Assembly: GCA_017415555.1 (NCBI GenBank)
Contig: JAFQGF010000051.1
Location: 1-46,385 of the forward strand
Source: Akkermansia sp.
Lineage (GTDB): Bacteria; Verrucomicrobiota; Verrucomicrobiia; Verrucomicrobiales; Akkermansiaceae
Reading direction: 5' to 3'
DNA: 46,385 nucleotides
Below are positions 8,722-17,781 of the stretch, piece after piece. Every line of letters starts with the position of its first letter. The stretch's first letter is position 1. The notes beneath the pieces were generated by a model. The model was given only the letters and a program-made list of their open reading frames with translations, searched no databases and was not told the origin of the DNA. Made by a program: the position numbers and the translations under genes.

Positions 8722-9552
8722 ATGATGACTCCGCCACGTTCCATCGCACTGCTTGCCGGTGTGCGCAACAGATGCAACCGCGAGCTCCTGCTGGAGCTCG
8801 CAGCAAAGTTGTCGGCGGTCGGGGTGGACGTGTGCGAATACGACCGCGAAGCCTCCGTTCAGCCGGATATGCTCCTGTGCCTGGGCGGGGATGGCACGAT
8901 GCTGGCTGCCGCGGCTAGAGCAGCAAAGCAGGGGATGATACTGGGCGGTATCAATACCGGCCACCTTGGTTTCTTGAGTGCCTGTAGCCGCAAGGATGTG
9001 GAGACTTTCATCGAAGCTCTTGTCTCCGGCAATTACATAGTGGAGGAACGCGCGATGCTGCAGGCCAGCCAGAGCGGGCTCGAGGAGAGCTATCCGCACC
9101 CGCTGCTAGCTCTCAACGAGGTGTGCCTCATGCGAGCCCGCACGGGCAAGATGATAGATGTGGATGTGAAGCTGGATGGCTGCCTGCTTAACCGCTACCA
9201 TGCGGATGGTGTGCTCGTGGCCACGCCCACAGGCTCCACGGCTTATTCACTTTCTGCCGGAGGACCTCTCATGTGGCCGGATGCCGGGGTGATGAGCCTT
9301 ACCCCCATTTGCCCGCACAGTCTCACAAGTCGTCCTGTGGTGGTGGCAGATAATGTGCGTATCACTCTGCGTCCGCGGGCACGCCGAGGTCGTGTGGAGG
9401 AGTCTATTATCTATTCTGTGGATGGTCGCTCAGCCCACACCATCAATGTGAACGACACACTTACCATCAGCCGGGCCGATGTGAATCTCCGCCTGCTGGC
9501 ACTGCCCGGAAACGACTATGCCGCCCGCCTTCGTGCTAAGCTGGGCTGGTAA
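8722..9552 (+). CDS. nadK: NAD kinase
   Basis: 276 residues. GGDGT at residues 55-59 holds the catalytic Asp. NE at 132-133 contacts the NAD ribose, and the glycine-rich strand ATPTGSTAYSLSAGG (167-181) is the second family signature. It makes NADP from NAD and ATP in the cytoplasm. It lies 21 bases after argB. Either of two adjacent ATG codons (8722 or 8725) could start the protein. Confidence 0.95.
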   Translation: MMTPPRSIALLAGVRNRCNRELLLELAAKLSAVGVDVCEYDREASVQPDMLLCLGGDGTMLAAAARAAKQGMILGGINTGHLGFLSACSRKDVETFIEALVSGNYIVEERAMLQASQSGLEESYPHPLLALNEVCLMRARTGKMIDVDVKLDGCLLNRYHADGVLVATPTGSTAYSLSAGGPLMWPDAGVMSLTPICPHSLTSRPVVVADNVRITLRPRARRGRVEESIIYSVDGRSAHTINVNDTLTISRADVNLRLLALPGNDYAARLRAKLGW

Positions 9553-9595
9553 GAGAGCCTTTTGTAAGAATGAATACTACTCCAGCTATCAGAAA

Positions 9596-10117
9596 ATGCT
9601 CATAGAGAAACTCTGTGCAGGTTATGGCGGGTGCTTCAGCCGAAGAGCTATGCTGCGTCCTGTGCTGGTGCGTAGTTTCTGGGTGTTGTTGTTTTGTGCT
9701 CTGGCGTTTTATTTGCTTTGCAGAGATACCACGGCTCTATTACCGGAAAAGAAGGAGTTTCTTCTTGCAGGGAACTCAGATGCCGCATTGGCTCATCAGC
9801 GTGTTGTGGAAATTCTCAATCTTTTCAATGGAGTGCTGCTCGGTGGTGTGTTGTATGTGGGGTATATCATCTGGCTGGGGGTATGCTCCCCGGTTTTTGT
9901 GCGCCGTTTCCGGGATGCAGGCCTGAATCCGAAAATTTATTCCGTTATTTTCATGCTCTTTGCTCTGAGTGGGATTTTAATCGACTTTTCCGGGCTGGGT
10001 GTTCTGCCGTATGAAGACGCGATGTCCCGGGTTGTCCGCAGTCTGTTGATAGAAACCGGCGGCATCGTCTTCACTCTGCTCCTCCTGGCTGCTTTGTCCC
10101 TTCGACCCGGCAGATAA
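9596..10117 (+). CDS. DUF805-like membrane protein
   Basis: 173 residues from the ATG at 9596. The N-terminus GGCFSRRAMLRPVLVRSFW matches the start of DUF805 proteins, a polar 'grisrreyw'-type segment before the first helix. Later VRRFRDAGLNP matches their conserved 'RRLHD.G' loop. Four transmembrane helices are visible. The longer frame from 9518 runs back into nadK and is unlikely. Function of the family is unknown. It ends just before the terminator of RNase P RNA, which is transcribed toward it. Confidence 0.7.
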   Translation: MLIEKLCAGYGGCFSRRAMLRPVLVRSFWVLLFCALAFYLLCRDTTALLPEKKEFLLAGNSDAALAHQRVVEILNLFNGVLLGGVLYVGYIIWLGVCSPVFVRRFRDAGLNPKIYSVIFMLFALSGILIDFSGLGVLPYEDAMSRVVRSLLIETGGIVFTLLLLAALSLRPGR

Positions 10118-10136
10118 AGGAGAAAAGTCCTCTCCT
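10118..10136 (-). terminator. terminator of RNase P RNA
   Basis: AGGAGA/TCTCCT 6-bp stem with a 7-base loop, followed on the minus strand by UUUAU. It starts about 20 bases beyond the RNase P RNA 3' end. Confidence 0.5.
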
Positions 10137-10157
10137 GCGCCAACGCATATTTCAAAA

Positions 10158-10536
10158 CGCCGTTCGGGTTCTGTAAGCCAGATTCTGTCCACCCTTTCAG
10201 GTTGTGTGGCCATTTTTCTTACGGGCGAACCCGTACCCGGCGTTTATAGCCGGGTGCAACTATTACCCGGGGGACTTTTGGCGGGCAGGCGACCCTCCCC
10301 CTGTTTGTCTTGCATCGCGCGGGGTTTACCATGCCTCCGTCGTTACCTCCGGAGCGGTGGGCTCTTACTCCACCTTTTCACCCTTACCCTTGCGGGCGGT
10401 TTGTTTTCTGTGGCACTTTCCGTCCTCCCGGCATTGGCTCCGGGAGTCTCCCCCTTTCGAAGGACGCGTTGCCTTGTGATGTCCGGACTTTCCTCTGCCC
10501 AGCCAGCTGAGCAGCGACCACCCGAACCCGAACGGC
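10158..10536 (-). ncRNA. rnpB: RNase P RNA, bacterial type A
   Basis: About 380 bases. Reading the minus strand, the universal core GAGGAAAGTCCGGAC (P4/CR-I) is near the 5' end and ACAGAATCTGGCTTACAGAA near the 3' end. The two ends pair as helix P1: GCCGTTCGGGTTC at the 5' side with GAACCCGAACGGC at the 3' side. The RNA is the catalytic subunit that removes tRNA 5' leaders. The promoter at 10543-10571 predicts a first base at 10536, exactly where P1 begins. Several apparent reading frames cross this gene on both strands and are not genes. Confidence 0.95.
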
Positions 10537-10542
10537 GCAGCT

Positions 10543-10571
10543 AATCTACTACGCAATCGCGTATTTTGCAA
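10543..10571 (-). promoter_or_regulatory. promoter of rnpB
   Basis: -35 TTGCAA (10571-10566), 17-bp spacer, -10 TAGATT (10548-10543). The base 7 after the -10 is the first base of helix P1. This gives an internal check of where transcription starts relative to the -10 in this genome. Confidence 0.8.
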
Positions 10572-10734
10572 GCCCAAAATGAAATCAGCCCGCAAATTGG
10601 GGCTGTTCCAGATTTGCTGGTGTATATTTCTGGTTTGAAGCAATGTGTTAAATACAGTTGTTGAATACCCGCTCATGAATACGCAGTGTTAAAAAAATGT
10701 ATTTTTGTATTTCAGAATGCCCTCCCGATAAATT

Positions 10735-11090
10735 GGAAGTTGGCGGGCGAGCGAAGCGAGCGGAATGTAAGAGCCTCGCCGCATGGCGAGGCGGCATATA
10801 ATAGCCACGGTGTGGAGTGAGCAACGCGAACGAAACCCGTGGGTATAGCGCAAAAATAAACCGAACCCCACCGGATGGTGGGGTGGCATAAAGCGATGCT
10901 TCATATTGATGCACAGGCATTATGCCACCCCTCCTTACGTCGGGGTTCCCATATTTATACGTCTCCACCCCAGGGCTGAAGCCCTGGGCTACCATATGCC
11001 GCCTCGCCGTCCGGCGAGGCTCTTAATTAGGCTCGCCTGACGGCTCGCATTACTTAGCCCAATTCCAATTTACCGGGCTAATGAATCTCT
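10735..11090. repeat. composite REP/MITE-like element, copy 2
   Basis: Two arms in opposite orientation. Left arm: GCCTCGCC/GGCGAGGC hairpin (10773-10792), CACGG/CCGTG module, and ACCCCACC/GGTGGGGT hairpin (10865-10884). Right arm: a CCACCCC..GGGG module near 10925-10946, CCCAGGGC/GCCCTGGG hairpin (10969-10988) and GCCTCGCC/GGCGAGGC (11001-11020). It ends with a boundary CCAATTTACCGGGCTAAT like that of copy 1. Outside it, a 23-base inverted repeat with three mismatches flanks the whole element (10599-10621 and 11129-11151). The stretch from 10572 to 11250 holds no gene. Confidence 0.75.
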
Positions 11091-11250
11091 AGAGTTTCAT
11101 TGAGCCAACGCATATTTTACCTATTCTTACCAGCAGATTTGAAACAGCCCCCGCAAATTCGGACGGGTCGGCAGTATTGGTGCGGCAGTAAAAGCCGCAG
11201 GTTGGCATGAAGTCGCAGCCGGTTGGAGCGGTCTTTCCGCTGCTTCGTGC

Positions 11251-11937
11251 TTATTGTTCGTTTCTGTCATGTACTGGCAGCATGAGGAGCCGCAGGAGAG
11301 TCAGCACAGGGAGCTGTGCCCAGAGGTAGTACCAGGGAGCCTCTCCCAGGTAATCCAGAAGTGTGCCCGGGATGGGTGGACCCTGCGTATAGCCATAGTT
11401 AGTGCCAAGCCAAAGGTTAATGGGGTGGATGAGCAGTACATAGGCATCCATGATGAGCAGAGTTCGTAAATCGTCCCAGCCACGGGCGCGCCAGCCCAGC
11501 AGCACAGGTATGGCCAATGCCACCACCAGCAGCAGGCTGTGTGCGATGAAGAACACGAAGAAGGCCAGGCTGGGGTAGCCATTGGCCATGGCCGGGGTGA
11601 TGAGCCCCTGAATACTGCCTGCCAGTACCCCGAAATACACTACGGCACAGGCCCAGCGCGAGCGCCACCACAGGGCGATGAAGGCAAAGACGCTCATGAA
11701 GGAGCAGAAGTGCAGCGGCAGGTTGTTTTCCCAGCTGCCGTAGGCATTCGAAAACGCCCGCCATACAAACTCGCTCACCAGCTGGAAGAGCACCACACCG
11801 CCCAGTACGCGGCAAAGGATATGCCGCCCGCGTACCTGCAAACGGCTACCCTGCCACAGCACTAGTGCCGCCACCAGCACGGTGAGTACCAGTGCAATGA
11901 TGTGCGGAGAAGACCAGCGGATAAAAGGATAATACAT
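11251..11937 (-). CDS. YwaF/TIGR02206-family membrane protein, copy b
   Basis: 228 residues from the ATG at 11937; a longer frame would read back into the neighbouring gene. Six or seven transmembrane helices are visible. Motifs shared with its neighbour include NLPLHFCSFM, ACAVVYFGVL and the strongly conserved MDAYVLLIHPINLWLG, which mark the TIGR02206 (YwaF) family of integral membrane proteins of unknown function. It lies 25 bases after its paralogue at 11963-12652, so the pair arose by tandem duplication. It is the last gene of the topB unit. Confidence 0.8.
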   Translation of the reverse strand: MYYPFIRWSSPHIIALVLTVLVAALVLWQGSRLQVRGRHILCRVLGGVVLFQLVSEFVWRAFSNAYGSWENNLPLHFCSFMSVFAFIALWWRSRWACAVVYFGVLAGSIQGLITPAMANGYPSLAFFVFFIAHSLLLVVALAIPVLLGWRARGWDDLRTLLIMDAYVLLIHPINLWLGTNYGYTQGPPIPGTLLDYLGEAPWYYLWAQLPVLTLLRLLMLPVHDRNEQ

Positions 11938-11962
11938 GGGGAAAACGAATTGCCGGGGTCTG

Positions 11963-12652
11963 TTACGATTTTTTGTTTTCGCGTACGAAGAGGTACATGA
12001 AGTAGAAGAGCGCCAGGGCGGGGAGCTGCAGCTTGAGGTAGTACCAGGGGCCGGGACCGAGTTGCGACAGGATTGTCCCTGCGGGGCCGTGGGTGGTGAA
12101 GCCGTAGTTACTGCCCAGCCAGAGGTTGATGGGGTGAATTGCCAGTACATAGGCATCCATCAGCAATACGCAGAGCAGAGGGTCGCGCAGGCGGGCGCGC
12201 CAGCCCAGCACCCCAATCTGTACCACGGCTGCCATGAGCAGGAGGCTGTGCGAGATAAAGAAATTGAAGAAGGCTATCTGCGGGAAATCTTCCTTCAGTA
12301 CAGGGGTGATGATAGCCTGGATGCTGGCACTCAATACCCCGAAATAAACAAGAGCGCAGGCCCATGGTGATTTGAACCAGAGGGCAATAATGGAGACAAG
12401 AGTCATGAAGGCGCAGAAATGCAGGGGGAGCATTTGCTGGGTTACGCAGGTGGCAAAGCCGAAGGTGAATATGCGCCAGCTGTACTCAAATAAAAAGAAG
12501 AGCAACATGACCAGTCCCAGACGCCGCCCGAAGTAGATGCGCTCCTGCGGCTTGAGTTTGCGGCCATAGAACACCAGCAGCGTAGTGACCAGGGTAATGA
12601 TGCCCATGGTGATGAGGTGGGTGGCAGACCAGTTGGTGAATGTGTTGCTCAT
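11963..12652 (-). CDS. YwaF/TIGR02206-family membrane protein, copy a
   Basis: 229 residues, multi-pass. It shares LPLHFCAFM, ACALVYFGVLSASIQ and MDAYVLAIHPINLWLGSNYG with the downstream copy, and the two align end to end. Its ATG overlaps the stop codon of the SBF-type transporter gene (ATGA at 12649-12652), which suggests translational coupling. Function unknown; the conserved His and Asp inside the membrane hint at an enzyme or carrier, but that is inference. Confidence 0.8.
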   Translation of the reverse strand: MSNTFTNWSATHLITMGIITLVTTLLVFYGRKLKPQERIYFGRRLGLVMLLFFLFEYSWRIFTFGFATCVTQQMLPLHFCAFMTLVSIIALWFKSPWACALVYFGVLSASIQAIITPVLKEDFPQIAFFNFFISHSLLLMAAVVQIGVLGWRARLRDPLLCVLLMDAYVLAIHPINLWLGSNYGFTTHGPAGTILSQLGPGPWYYLKLQLPALALFYFMYLFVRENKKS

Positions 12653-13635
12653 GCGTTCTGTTCTGCTTTTTGTTGCCAGAGGCGTGCCAGCTGAGCGCAG
12701 GCCATCAGTTGTACCTGGTGGAATACCATGAGCGGGAGCAGCAGGTTGTTATCCAGCTCGCCGAAGATAGCCAGCATCATGGGGGCTCCTACCGCCAGGC
12801 TTTTTTTGGAACCGCAGAAGACGATGGTGATGCGGTCCTCCCGGTTGAATCCCATCCATCGGCTGCTGTAATAAGTAATGGTAAAGGTTATGCAGAGGAA
12901 GATGCTGCACACCAGGATGAGTCCCAGCAGGTGTTCAAAGGCCAGCAGTTGCCAGTAACCATTAGCCGTGGCTCCGGAGAAGGAGGTGTAGATAACCAGC
13001 CAGATAGTGCCCTGGTCGTTCCATTTGATGAGCCCCTTATGCTCAGTGACCCATTTACGCAGAAATCTCTGGCTAACTTGCCCCAGAACGAAAGGCAGCA
13101 GAATCTGGTAGCAGATTTTCAGCACCGTATCCAGTCCCACCTCGGCGCCGCTACTGTTCGCTCCGGTAAAGAGCAGGCCGGCCAGCAGAGGGGTAAGGAA
13201 AACACCCAGCAGGCTGGAAACGGAGGCAGAGCACACTGCCGCAGGTACGTTGCCACCCGCTACGGCTGTAAAGGCTATACTGCTCTGTACCGTGGAGGGG
13301 AGGCATGCCACATACACCAGCCCCATGAACAGGGCACTGCCCACCAGTGGCTCGAAAATGGGCCGCAGCAGTGGCATCGCAATCGGAAAAAAGATGAAGG
13401 TGAAACCGAACACCATCAGCTGCAGCCGCCAGTTCAGCAGGCCTGCTACCACGCTCTCCCGGGACAGCTTGACGCCATACAGGTAGAAGAGCAGCACAAT
13501 AGCCGCATTCGTCAGCACATCAAACATCTCTGCCACCGCACCCGTGCAGGGCAGTAACAGTCCCAGCAGCACACTGATGATGATGCCAATGGTAAAGCGG
13601 TCTGCCCTGGCAAAAATGCGAAGAACGGAGAACAT
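12649..13635 (-). CDS. SBF-like transporter (bile acid:sodium symporter superfamily, YfeH type)
   Basis: 328 residues, about ten transmembrane helices. CLPSTVQSSIAFTAVAGGN and FCGSKKSLAVGAPM match the SBF_like (YfeH) group of the bile acid/sodium symporter superfamily. The substrate in bacteria is not established. It begins 6 bases after the topB stop and overlaps the next gene by 4 bases, so it lies in the middle of a four-gene unit. Confidence 0.85.
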   Translation of the reverse strand: MFSVLRIFARADRFTIGIIISVLLGLLLPCTGAVAEMFDVLTNAAIVLLFYLYGVKLSRESVVAGLLNWRLQLMVFGFTFIFFPIAMPLLRPIFEPLVGSALFMGLVYVACLPSTVQSSIAFTAVAGGNVPAAVCSASVSSLLGVFLTPLLAGLLFTGANSSGAEVGLDTVLKICYQILLPFVLGQVSQRFLRKWVTEHKGLIKWNDQGTIWLVIYTSFSGATANGYWQLLAFEHLLGLILVCSIFLCITFTITYYSSRWMGFNREDRITIVFCGSKKSLAVGAPMMLAIFGELDNNLLLPLMVFHQVQLMACAQLARLWQQKAEQNA

Positions 13636-13641
13636 GCCGAC

Positions 13642-16509
13642 TTACTTGCGGGGCGGGAACTCGTAGGAAATGCGCCCGGTGGTGGGGGTGAATACCAGGT
13701 ATGCATCGAACTTCTTGCCGCTCTTGTGGCTTACGAAGTCCTTAATGAGCTCTGTCTTACCCTTGGTGAGCAGGCGGGAGACAACCTCTGCTCCCAAGGT
13801 AATGCCACACATGACTTTGGGCACCACCATAGGCTTACGGTTTTTACCGTAGGTCAGACCATCCACGTGCCAGGCTTCCTCGGTTTCCAATAACTCGTAT
13901 TCCGCTTTACCCTTCACCTTGATGGTGCCATGGCGTGTGGCCTTGCTGAGGTCCTGCGCAGTGGCATCCGCCGCGGTGAACTTTTTGTCTGCGGTGGGCT
14001 TGCTGTCCTTCTTACGGGGTTCGCGAGGCGGGAATTCGAAGGCGACTGTACCCTTGCGGGCGTCCAGCACGAGGTAGGCATCGAAAGCACGGTTGGTTCG
14101 CTGGGAGACGAAGCCGGTGATGAGCTCGCTTTTACCCTCTGCCAGCACACGGTACAGCTGCTCAATGTCGATATCTTTGCCCAGTATCGTCTTGGACATG
14201 GTGAATCCTGTTTTGCTGCCGCTCTGGCGAAAATCGGGCACACTCCACTGCTTGTCATTCTCCTGTAGGTCGAGTTCTCCCTGGTCTTTCACCAGCACTT
14301 TGCCCAAGCTGTTCTGGATACCCTGAGTGGGGGCGGCGTCGTTGTTTTTGTCATCATCAAAGAAAAACTCCGTCTTCCATGCGCCTCCTTCTTTCTCCGG
14401 GGACAGCAGGCGCAGCCCGGCCTTGAATGGCTTGCCGAATTTGGAGCGGAAGCCTTCCATGACCGGTAGCTCGCGCTTGCTGATGAGCTCCGCCATCCGC
14501 TCGTCGCTCAGACCCAGCCCGGCATGCACGCGGCGCAGTCGGAACTTGCAGGAGGTACAGGACACGGCATCAACACGGCTGCTGAGCTTGCCATGACCGC
14601 AGGCCGGGCAGGGTATCTGCAAATCCGGGTTCTTTCCGTTCTGCATATAGTCGCGCACGGCTTCTACAATGTCGGCTGTGTAGGTGCGGATGTCTTTCAT
14701 GAAGGTATCGCGTCCCAGTTTGCCGTTTTCCATGAGCTTAAGGCGGTATTCCCATTCGCCGGTGAGTTCCGGGCTGGAAAGGGTGCTCAGGCCAATCTTG
14801 CAGAGCAGGTCAATGAGATCCATGCCGCGGCGTGTGGCTACCAGGTCTTTGCCGTCACGGGCAATGTATTCCTGGGTAAGCAGCCCTTCAATAATGGCTG
14901 CGCGCGTAGCAGGTGTTCCCAGTCCACGCTCTTTCATGGCGTAGGCCAGTTCCTCGTCCTCCACCAGTTTACCGGCCGTTTCCATGGCTGTCAGCAGAGT
15001 GGCTTCCGTGTAGGCGGCCGGTGCCTTGGTGCGGTCTTCCATGGCCTGAGCCTTCTCGGTGAGCACTTTCTCCCCGGGTGCAATGGCGCAGAGTTCGTCT
15101 TTTTTCTTGCGCTCCGGGTTGTTATAGAGAGCTTTCCAGCCGGCTTTCAGCAGTACTCTTCCGTGTGTATAGAAATAATCCTTCGCACCGGGGCTGCTCA
15201 CGATGCTGGTGCGGTCGGTGTCTTCGTATTCGGCATTGGGCAGGAACACACCCAGGAAACGCTGCACAACGAGATTGAAGATTTTGGCAGCATCGCCGCT
15301 CAGGTTGATGAATTTACCGGTGGGGATGATGGCGAAGTGGTCGCTCACCTTGCTGCTGTCAAATACGCGCTTGCTGGGGCGTATACGGTGGTTGTCCAGA
15401 ATATCTGCGGCAAAGGGGGACATCTCCGGCAGATGCTCACCAATGGCTGCCACGGTCCGCGTAGCTATCTTCAGATAATCATTCGGCAGGAACTTGGAGT
15501 CTGTACGCGGATAGGTAAGCACCTTGTGCTTTTCGTAACATTCCTGGGCTATCTGCAAGGTTCGGCTGGCTGAGAAGCCGAAGCGGTTGCTGGCCTCCTT
15601 CTGTAAGGACGTCAGGTCGAAAAGCAGGGGCGCCGGCTGCGAGACCGGCTTTTTCGTCTCCCTCACCTCGGCTTGGCGCCCGGCGCAACGTTTGGCAATG
15701 GCCGCTGCTGTTTCGGCGTCCCACAGTCGCTCTTTGGTGCGCTGCAGTGCATTTTCGTTTTTCTTCCATTCCGGGTCGTACCAGCGCCCCTCGTAGCTGC
15801 CGCTTTGCGCCTTGAAGGTGGCGCGCACCTCGTGATAAGTCTCCGGCACGAAGGAAAGGATTTCCTTCTGGCGAGCGGCAAGCAGGGCCAGTGTGGGAGT
15901 CTGTACGCGTCCTGTGGGGGTGATGTTGAAGCCGCCGGCTGCGGACTGCAGCACGGTGAGGGCTCGTGTGCTGTTGAGGCCCACAAGCCAGTCGGACTCC
16001 GAGCGGCACACTGCCGCATCCGCCAGGTGTGCCATTGAGGCGTCACTCTTCAGCGTATTCCAGGCATCCAGAATGGCATCATCCGTCATGCTTTGCATCC
16101 ACAGGCGGCTCAGCGGTTTTTTTATCTTGCCATAGCGGATGATGTTGCGGAAAATCAGCTCCCCTTCGCGCCCGGCATCGCATGCATTCACCAGGGCTGT
16201 CACTTCCTTGCTGCGAGCCAGTTTCAGCACTTTCCTGAGGCGGTCAGCAGACTTGGCAATAGGCTCCAGCTCCATGCTTTTTGGCATTACGGGCAGGTAG
16301 TCCATCTTCCACGGTAGGCTCTTGCCATCTTCCGTCTGCGGTTTCTTCTGCTCTACCAGGTGACCTACGGCAGAGGTGATGATGAGCGTATCATTCACAT
16401 AGCTGCCGCTGCTGTCGTCCTTCCTGAATTTACCTGTCTTTTTACCCAGCACTCGGGCCAGGTCTCCCGCTACACTGGGCTTCTCTGCGATGATGAGAGT
16501 TTTTGACAT
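13642..16509 (-). CDS. topB: DNA topoisomerase III (type IA)
   Basis: 955 residues. The Toprim domain starts at KTLIIAEKPSVA (3-14) and includes NACDAGREGE (108-117), whose acidic residues bind Mg2+. The catalytic Tyr is 333 in LTYPRTDSKF. One zinc-finger-like CPAC..CTSC module follows near residue 640. Then come three copies of the topoisomerase C-terminal repeat, ending in FFFDD, AFEFPPR and SYEFPPRK. The enzyme passes single strands through a transient break and resolves recombination and replication intermediates. It leads the unit topB-SBF-YwaF-YwaF. Confidence 0.93.
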   Translation of the reverse strand: MSKTLIIAEKPSVAGDLARVLGKKTGKFRKDDSSGSYVNDTLIITSAVGHLVEQKKPQTEDGKSLPWKMDYLPVMPKSMELEPIAKSADRLRKVLKLARSKEVTALVNACDAGREGELIFRNIIRYGKIKKPLSRLWMQSMTDDAILDAWNTLKSDASMAHLADAAVCRSESDWLVGLNSTRALTVLQSAAGGFNITPTGRVQTPTLALLAARQKEILSFVPETYHEVRATFKAQSGSYEGRWYDPEWKKNENALQRTKERLWDAETAAAIAKRCAGRQAEVRETKKPVSQPAPLLFDLTSLQKEASNRFGFSASRTLQIAQECYEKHKVLTYPRTDSKFLPNDYLKIATRTVAAIGEHLPEMSPFAADILDNHRIRPSKRVFDSSKVSDHFAIIPTGKFINLSGDAAKIFNLVVQRFLGVFLPNAEYEDTDRTSIVSSPGAKDYFYTHGRVLLKAGWKALYNNPERKKKDELCAIAPGEKVLTEKAQAMEDRTKAPAAYTEATLLTAMETAGKLVEDEELAYAMKERGLGTPATRAAIIEGLLTQEYIARDGKDLVATRRGMDLIDLLCKIGLSTLSSPELTGEWEYRLKLMENGKLGRDTFMKDIRTYTADIVEAVRDYMQNGKNPDLQIPCPACGHGKLSSRVDAVSCTSCKFRLRRVHAGLGLSDERMAELISKRELPVMEGFRSKFGKPFKAGLRLLSPEKEGGAWKTEFFFDDDKNNDAAPTQGIQNSLGKVLVKDQGELDLQENDKQWSVPDFRQSGSKTGFTMSKTILGKDIDIEQLYRVLAEGKSELITGFVSQRTNRAFDAYLVLDARKGTVAFEFPPREPRKKDSKPTADKKFTAADATAQDLSKATRHGTIKVKGKAEYELLETEEAWHVDGLTYGKNRKPMVVPKVMCGITLGAEVVSRLLTKGKTELIKDFVSHKSGKKFDAYLVFTPTTGRISYEFPPRK

Positions 16510-16563
16510 ACGATGAAAACGGATGAGATATTTGAGAAAATGTACAGGCGCCGCAGGCGCTTC

Positions 16564-16581
16564 GCTTACTCTATAGTAAGC
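16564..16581. promoter_or_regulatory. 18-bp perfect palindrome in topB upstream region, possible operator
   Basis: GCTTACT-CTAT-AGTAAGC, 55 to 72 bases before the topB ATG. On the minus strand it lies about 18 bases after a perfect -35 hexamer TTGACA (16606-16601), so it covers the place expected for the -10 element. A repressor site is one reading; a small mRNA hairpin is another. Confidence 0.4.
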
Positions 16582-16657
16582 AAAAATTACCCCCGCCTTG
16601 TCAAGCCTAAACCATGTCAGTGCGACACGCAGTGATTACTTTGCGGAGGGTTGATGA

Positions 16658-17695
16658 CTATTTCATGTTGCCCACCAAGTTTCGGAGGAAAGCTTGGAGA
16701 GCTTCGGAGCCGTAGCACCCCTGTTCGTGGTGGCGCTTGATAGCGGCGCGGAATGCCGTGTAGTCGAACTCCGGGGAGAGATTGTTCATGAGCGAGGTCT
16801 CGGTATTCTGAGTCTCGGCAATTTCGCGCAGGGCGGGGATGGCGCGGATGAGGTCGGCCATTTGCGGAACGGCGGCATCGGCAGATTCTTTGTCTGTAAT
16901 GCTTACCATGAGCTGCTGCATCTGCCTGAGATTACTCACGATATGCTGCATGGCCTGTTGTTGTTCTTCCTGAGTGTAAACTTTTCTGGCTGCAGTGATG
17001 TCGCACCACTGCTCGACCTTGTAGCGCTGTTCGTGGCGCAGGAGGGTGATGGTGAAGACAATATAGCGGCGCTCTCCGTCCACCTCCATGCGCTGGGCGG
17101 AGTCCTCCCAGGAGTCCAGACCTTCAGTGGCCGCAGAGAAGGCCGATTCGTAACACGCCTGTTTGTCTGTCACATGGACAATCCAGGCGGAATCTTTCCC
17201 GAATCCGGGACCGCCGCTTACCACATTTAAGCCGGGGCGGTGTTCTGCATTTGTCAGAATTTCCTTCGTCAGTTGCTGGCGCAGCTCTGGGGTGGCCGGT
17301 AGGGGGATGAGAGCATCTTCTGCACGGAAGTTCAGATACTCTGCCAGCGCTGCGGCTCCGTAGAAATGGACATCGCGCAGGCGGTTCAGTTCCTCAGCTA
17401 TGCCCATTTGCAGGACATTGATGGGGGTTGTCTCCGGTGGCTCCTGTGCCGCAGCTTTCGGACTGAGTGTGCGGAGTATGGCTACAGCGGCTTTTGCACT
17501 CAGGGTGTCATGCACACCACGCAGCACCTCCAGGCGTTGCTTCACATAGGCGGCGGGCAGGACGGTGTCGTCCTGCGCCTCGTGGCGGATGTAAGGCACG
17601 TCCGAATAGGTGCCGGGATCGAGTTTGCTGAAATCGGCCTCATCTGTTGCAGTTGCCGATAAGGAGAAAATGAGAGCGGAGAGAATGCGTTTCAT
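16658..17695 (-). CDS. exported protein with two SADAA/C[FY]GS repeats
   Basis: 345 residues. A signal peptide covers about residues 1-17. I recognise no known domain, but an internal repeat is visible. Unit 1 runs from VHDTLSAKAA (61-70) to FYGAAALAEYL (111-121), unit 2 from ITDKESADAA (266-275) to CYGSEALQAFL (327-337). The same unit occurs three times in the protein at 21639-22619, and its C-terminal motif also in the one at 44093-45088. Between the units there is a beta-rich section (residues 155-235) that may be a separate domain. Location is probably periplasm or outside; function unknown. Confidence 0.75.
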   Translation of the reverse strand: MKRILSALIFSLSATATDEADFSKLDPGTYSDVPYIRHEAQDDTVLPAAYVKQRLEVLRGVHDTLSAKAAVAILRTLSPKAAAQEPPETTPINVLQMGIAEELNRLRDVHFYGAAALAEYLNFRAEDALIPLPATPELRQQLTKEILTNAEHRPGLNVVSGGPGFGKDSAWIVHVTDKQACYESAFSAATEGLDSWEDSAQRMEVDGERRYIVFTITLLRHEQRYKVEQWCDITAARKVYTQEEQQQAMQHIVSNLRQMQQLMVSITDKESADAAVPQMADLIRAIPALREIAETQNTETSLMNNLSPEFDYTAFRAAIKRHHEQGCYGSEALQAFLRNLVGNMK

Positions 17696-17707
17696 GTGCT
17701 ATGTCTT

Positions 17708-17736
17708 ATGGTAGCCTGCAAAGTATGAAGCGTCAA
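17708..17736 (-). promoter_or_regulatory. promoter of exported repeat protein gene (16658-17695)
   Basis: -35 TTGACG (17736-17731), 17-bp spacer, -10 TACCAT (17713-17708); ATG 12 bases after the -10. Confidence 0.6.
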
Positions 17737-17781
17737 GCCAAAAGATTGAACGCAGGGGAGGAAATTGCACTCTAACGATTA

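Noticed and set aside
7747..9099. 450-codon minus-strand open frame
   Set aside because: It runs antisense to argB and nadK, both unmistakable, and its His- and Gln-rich translation is typical of a shadow frame.
10204..10676. Open frames on both strands over 10204-10676
   Set aside because: They cover RNase P RNA, whose sequence and end pairing explain the conservation.
10735..11090. CRISPR array
   Set aside because: The repeats are palindromic modules of different sequence, not equal repeats with spacers, and no cas gene is present.
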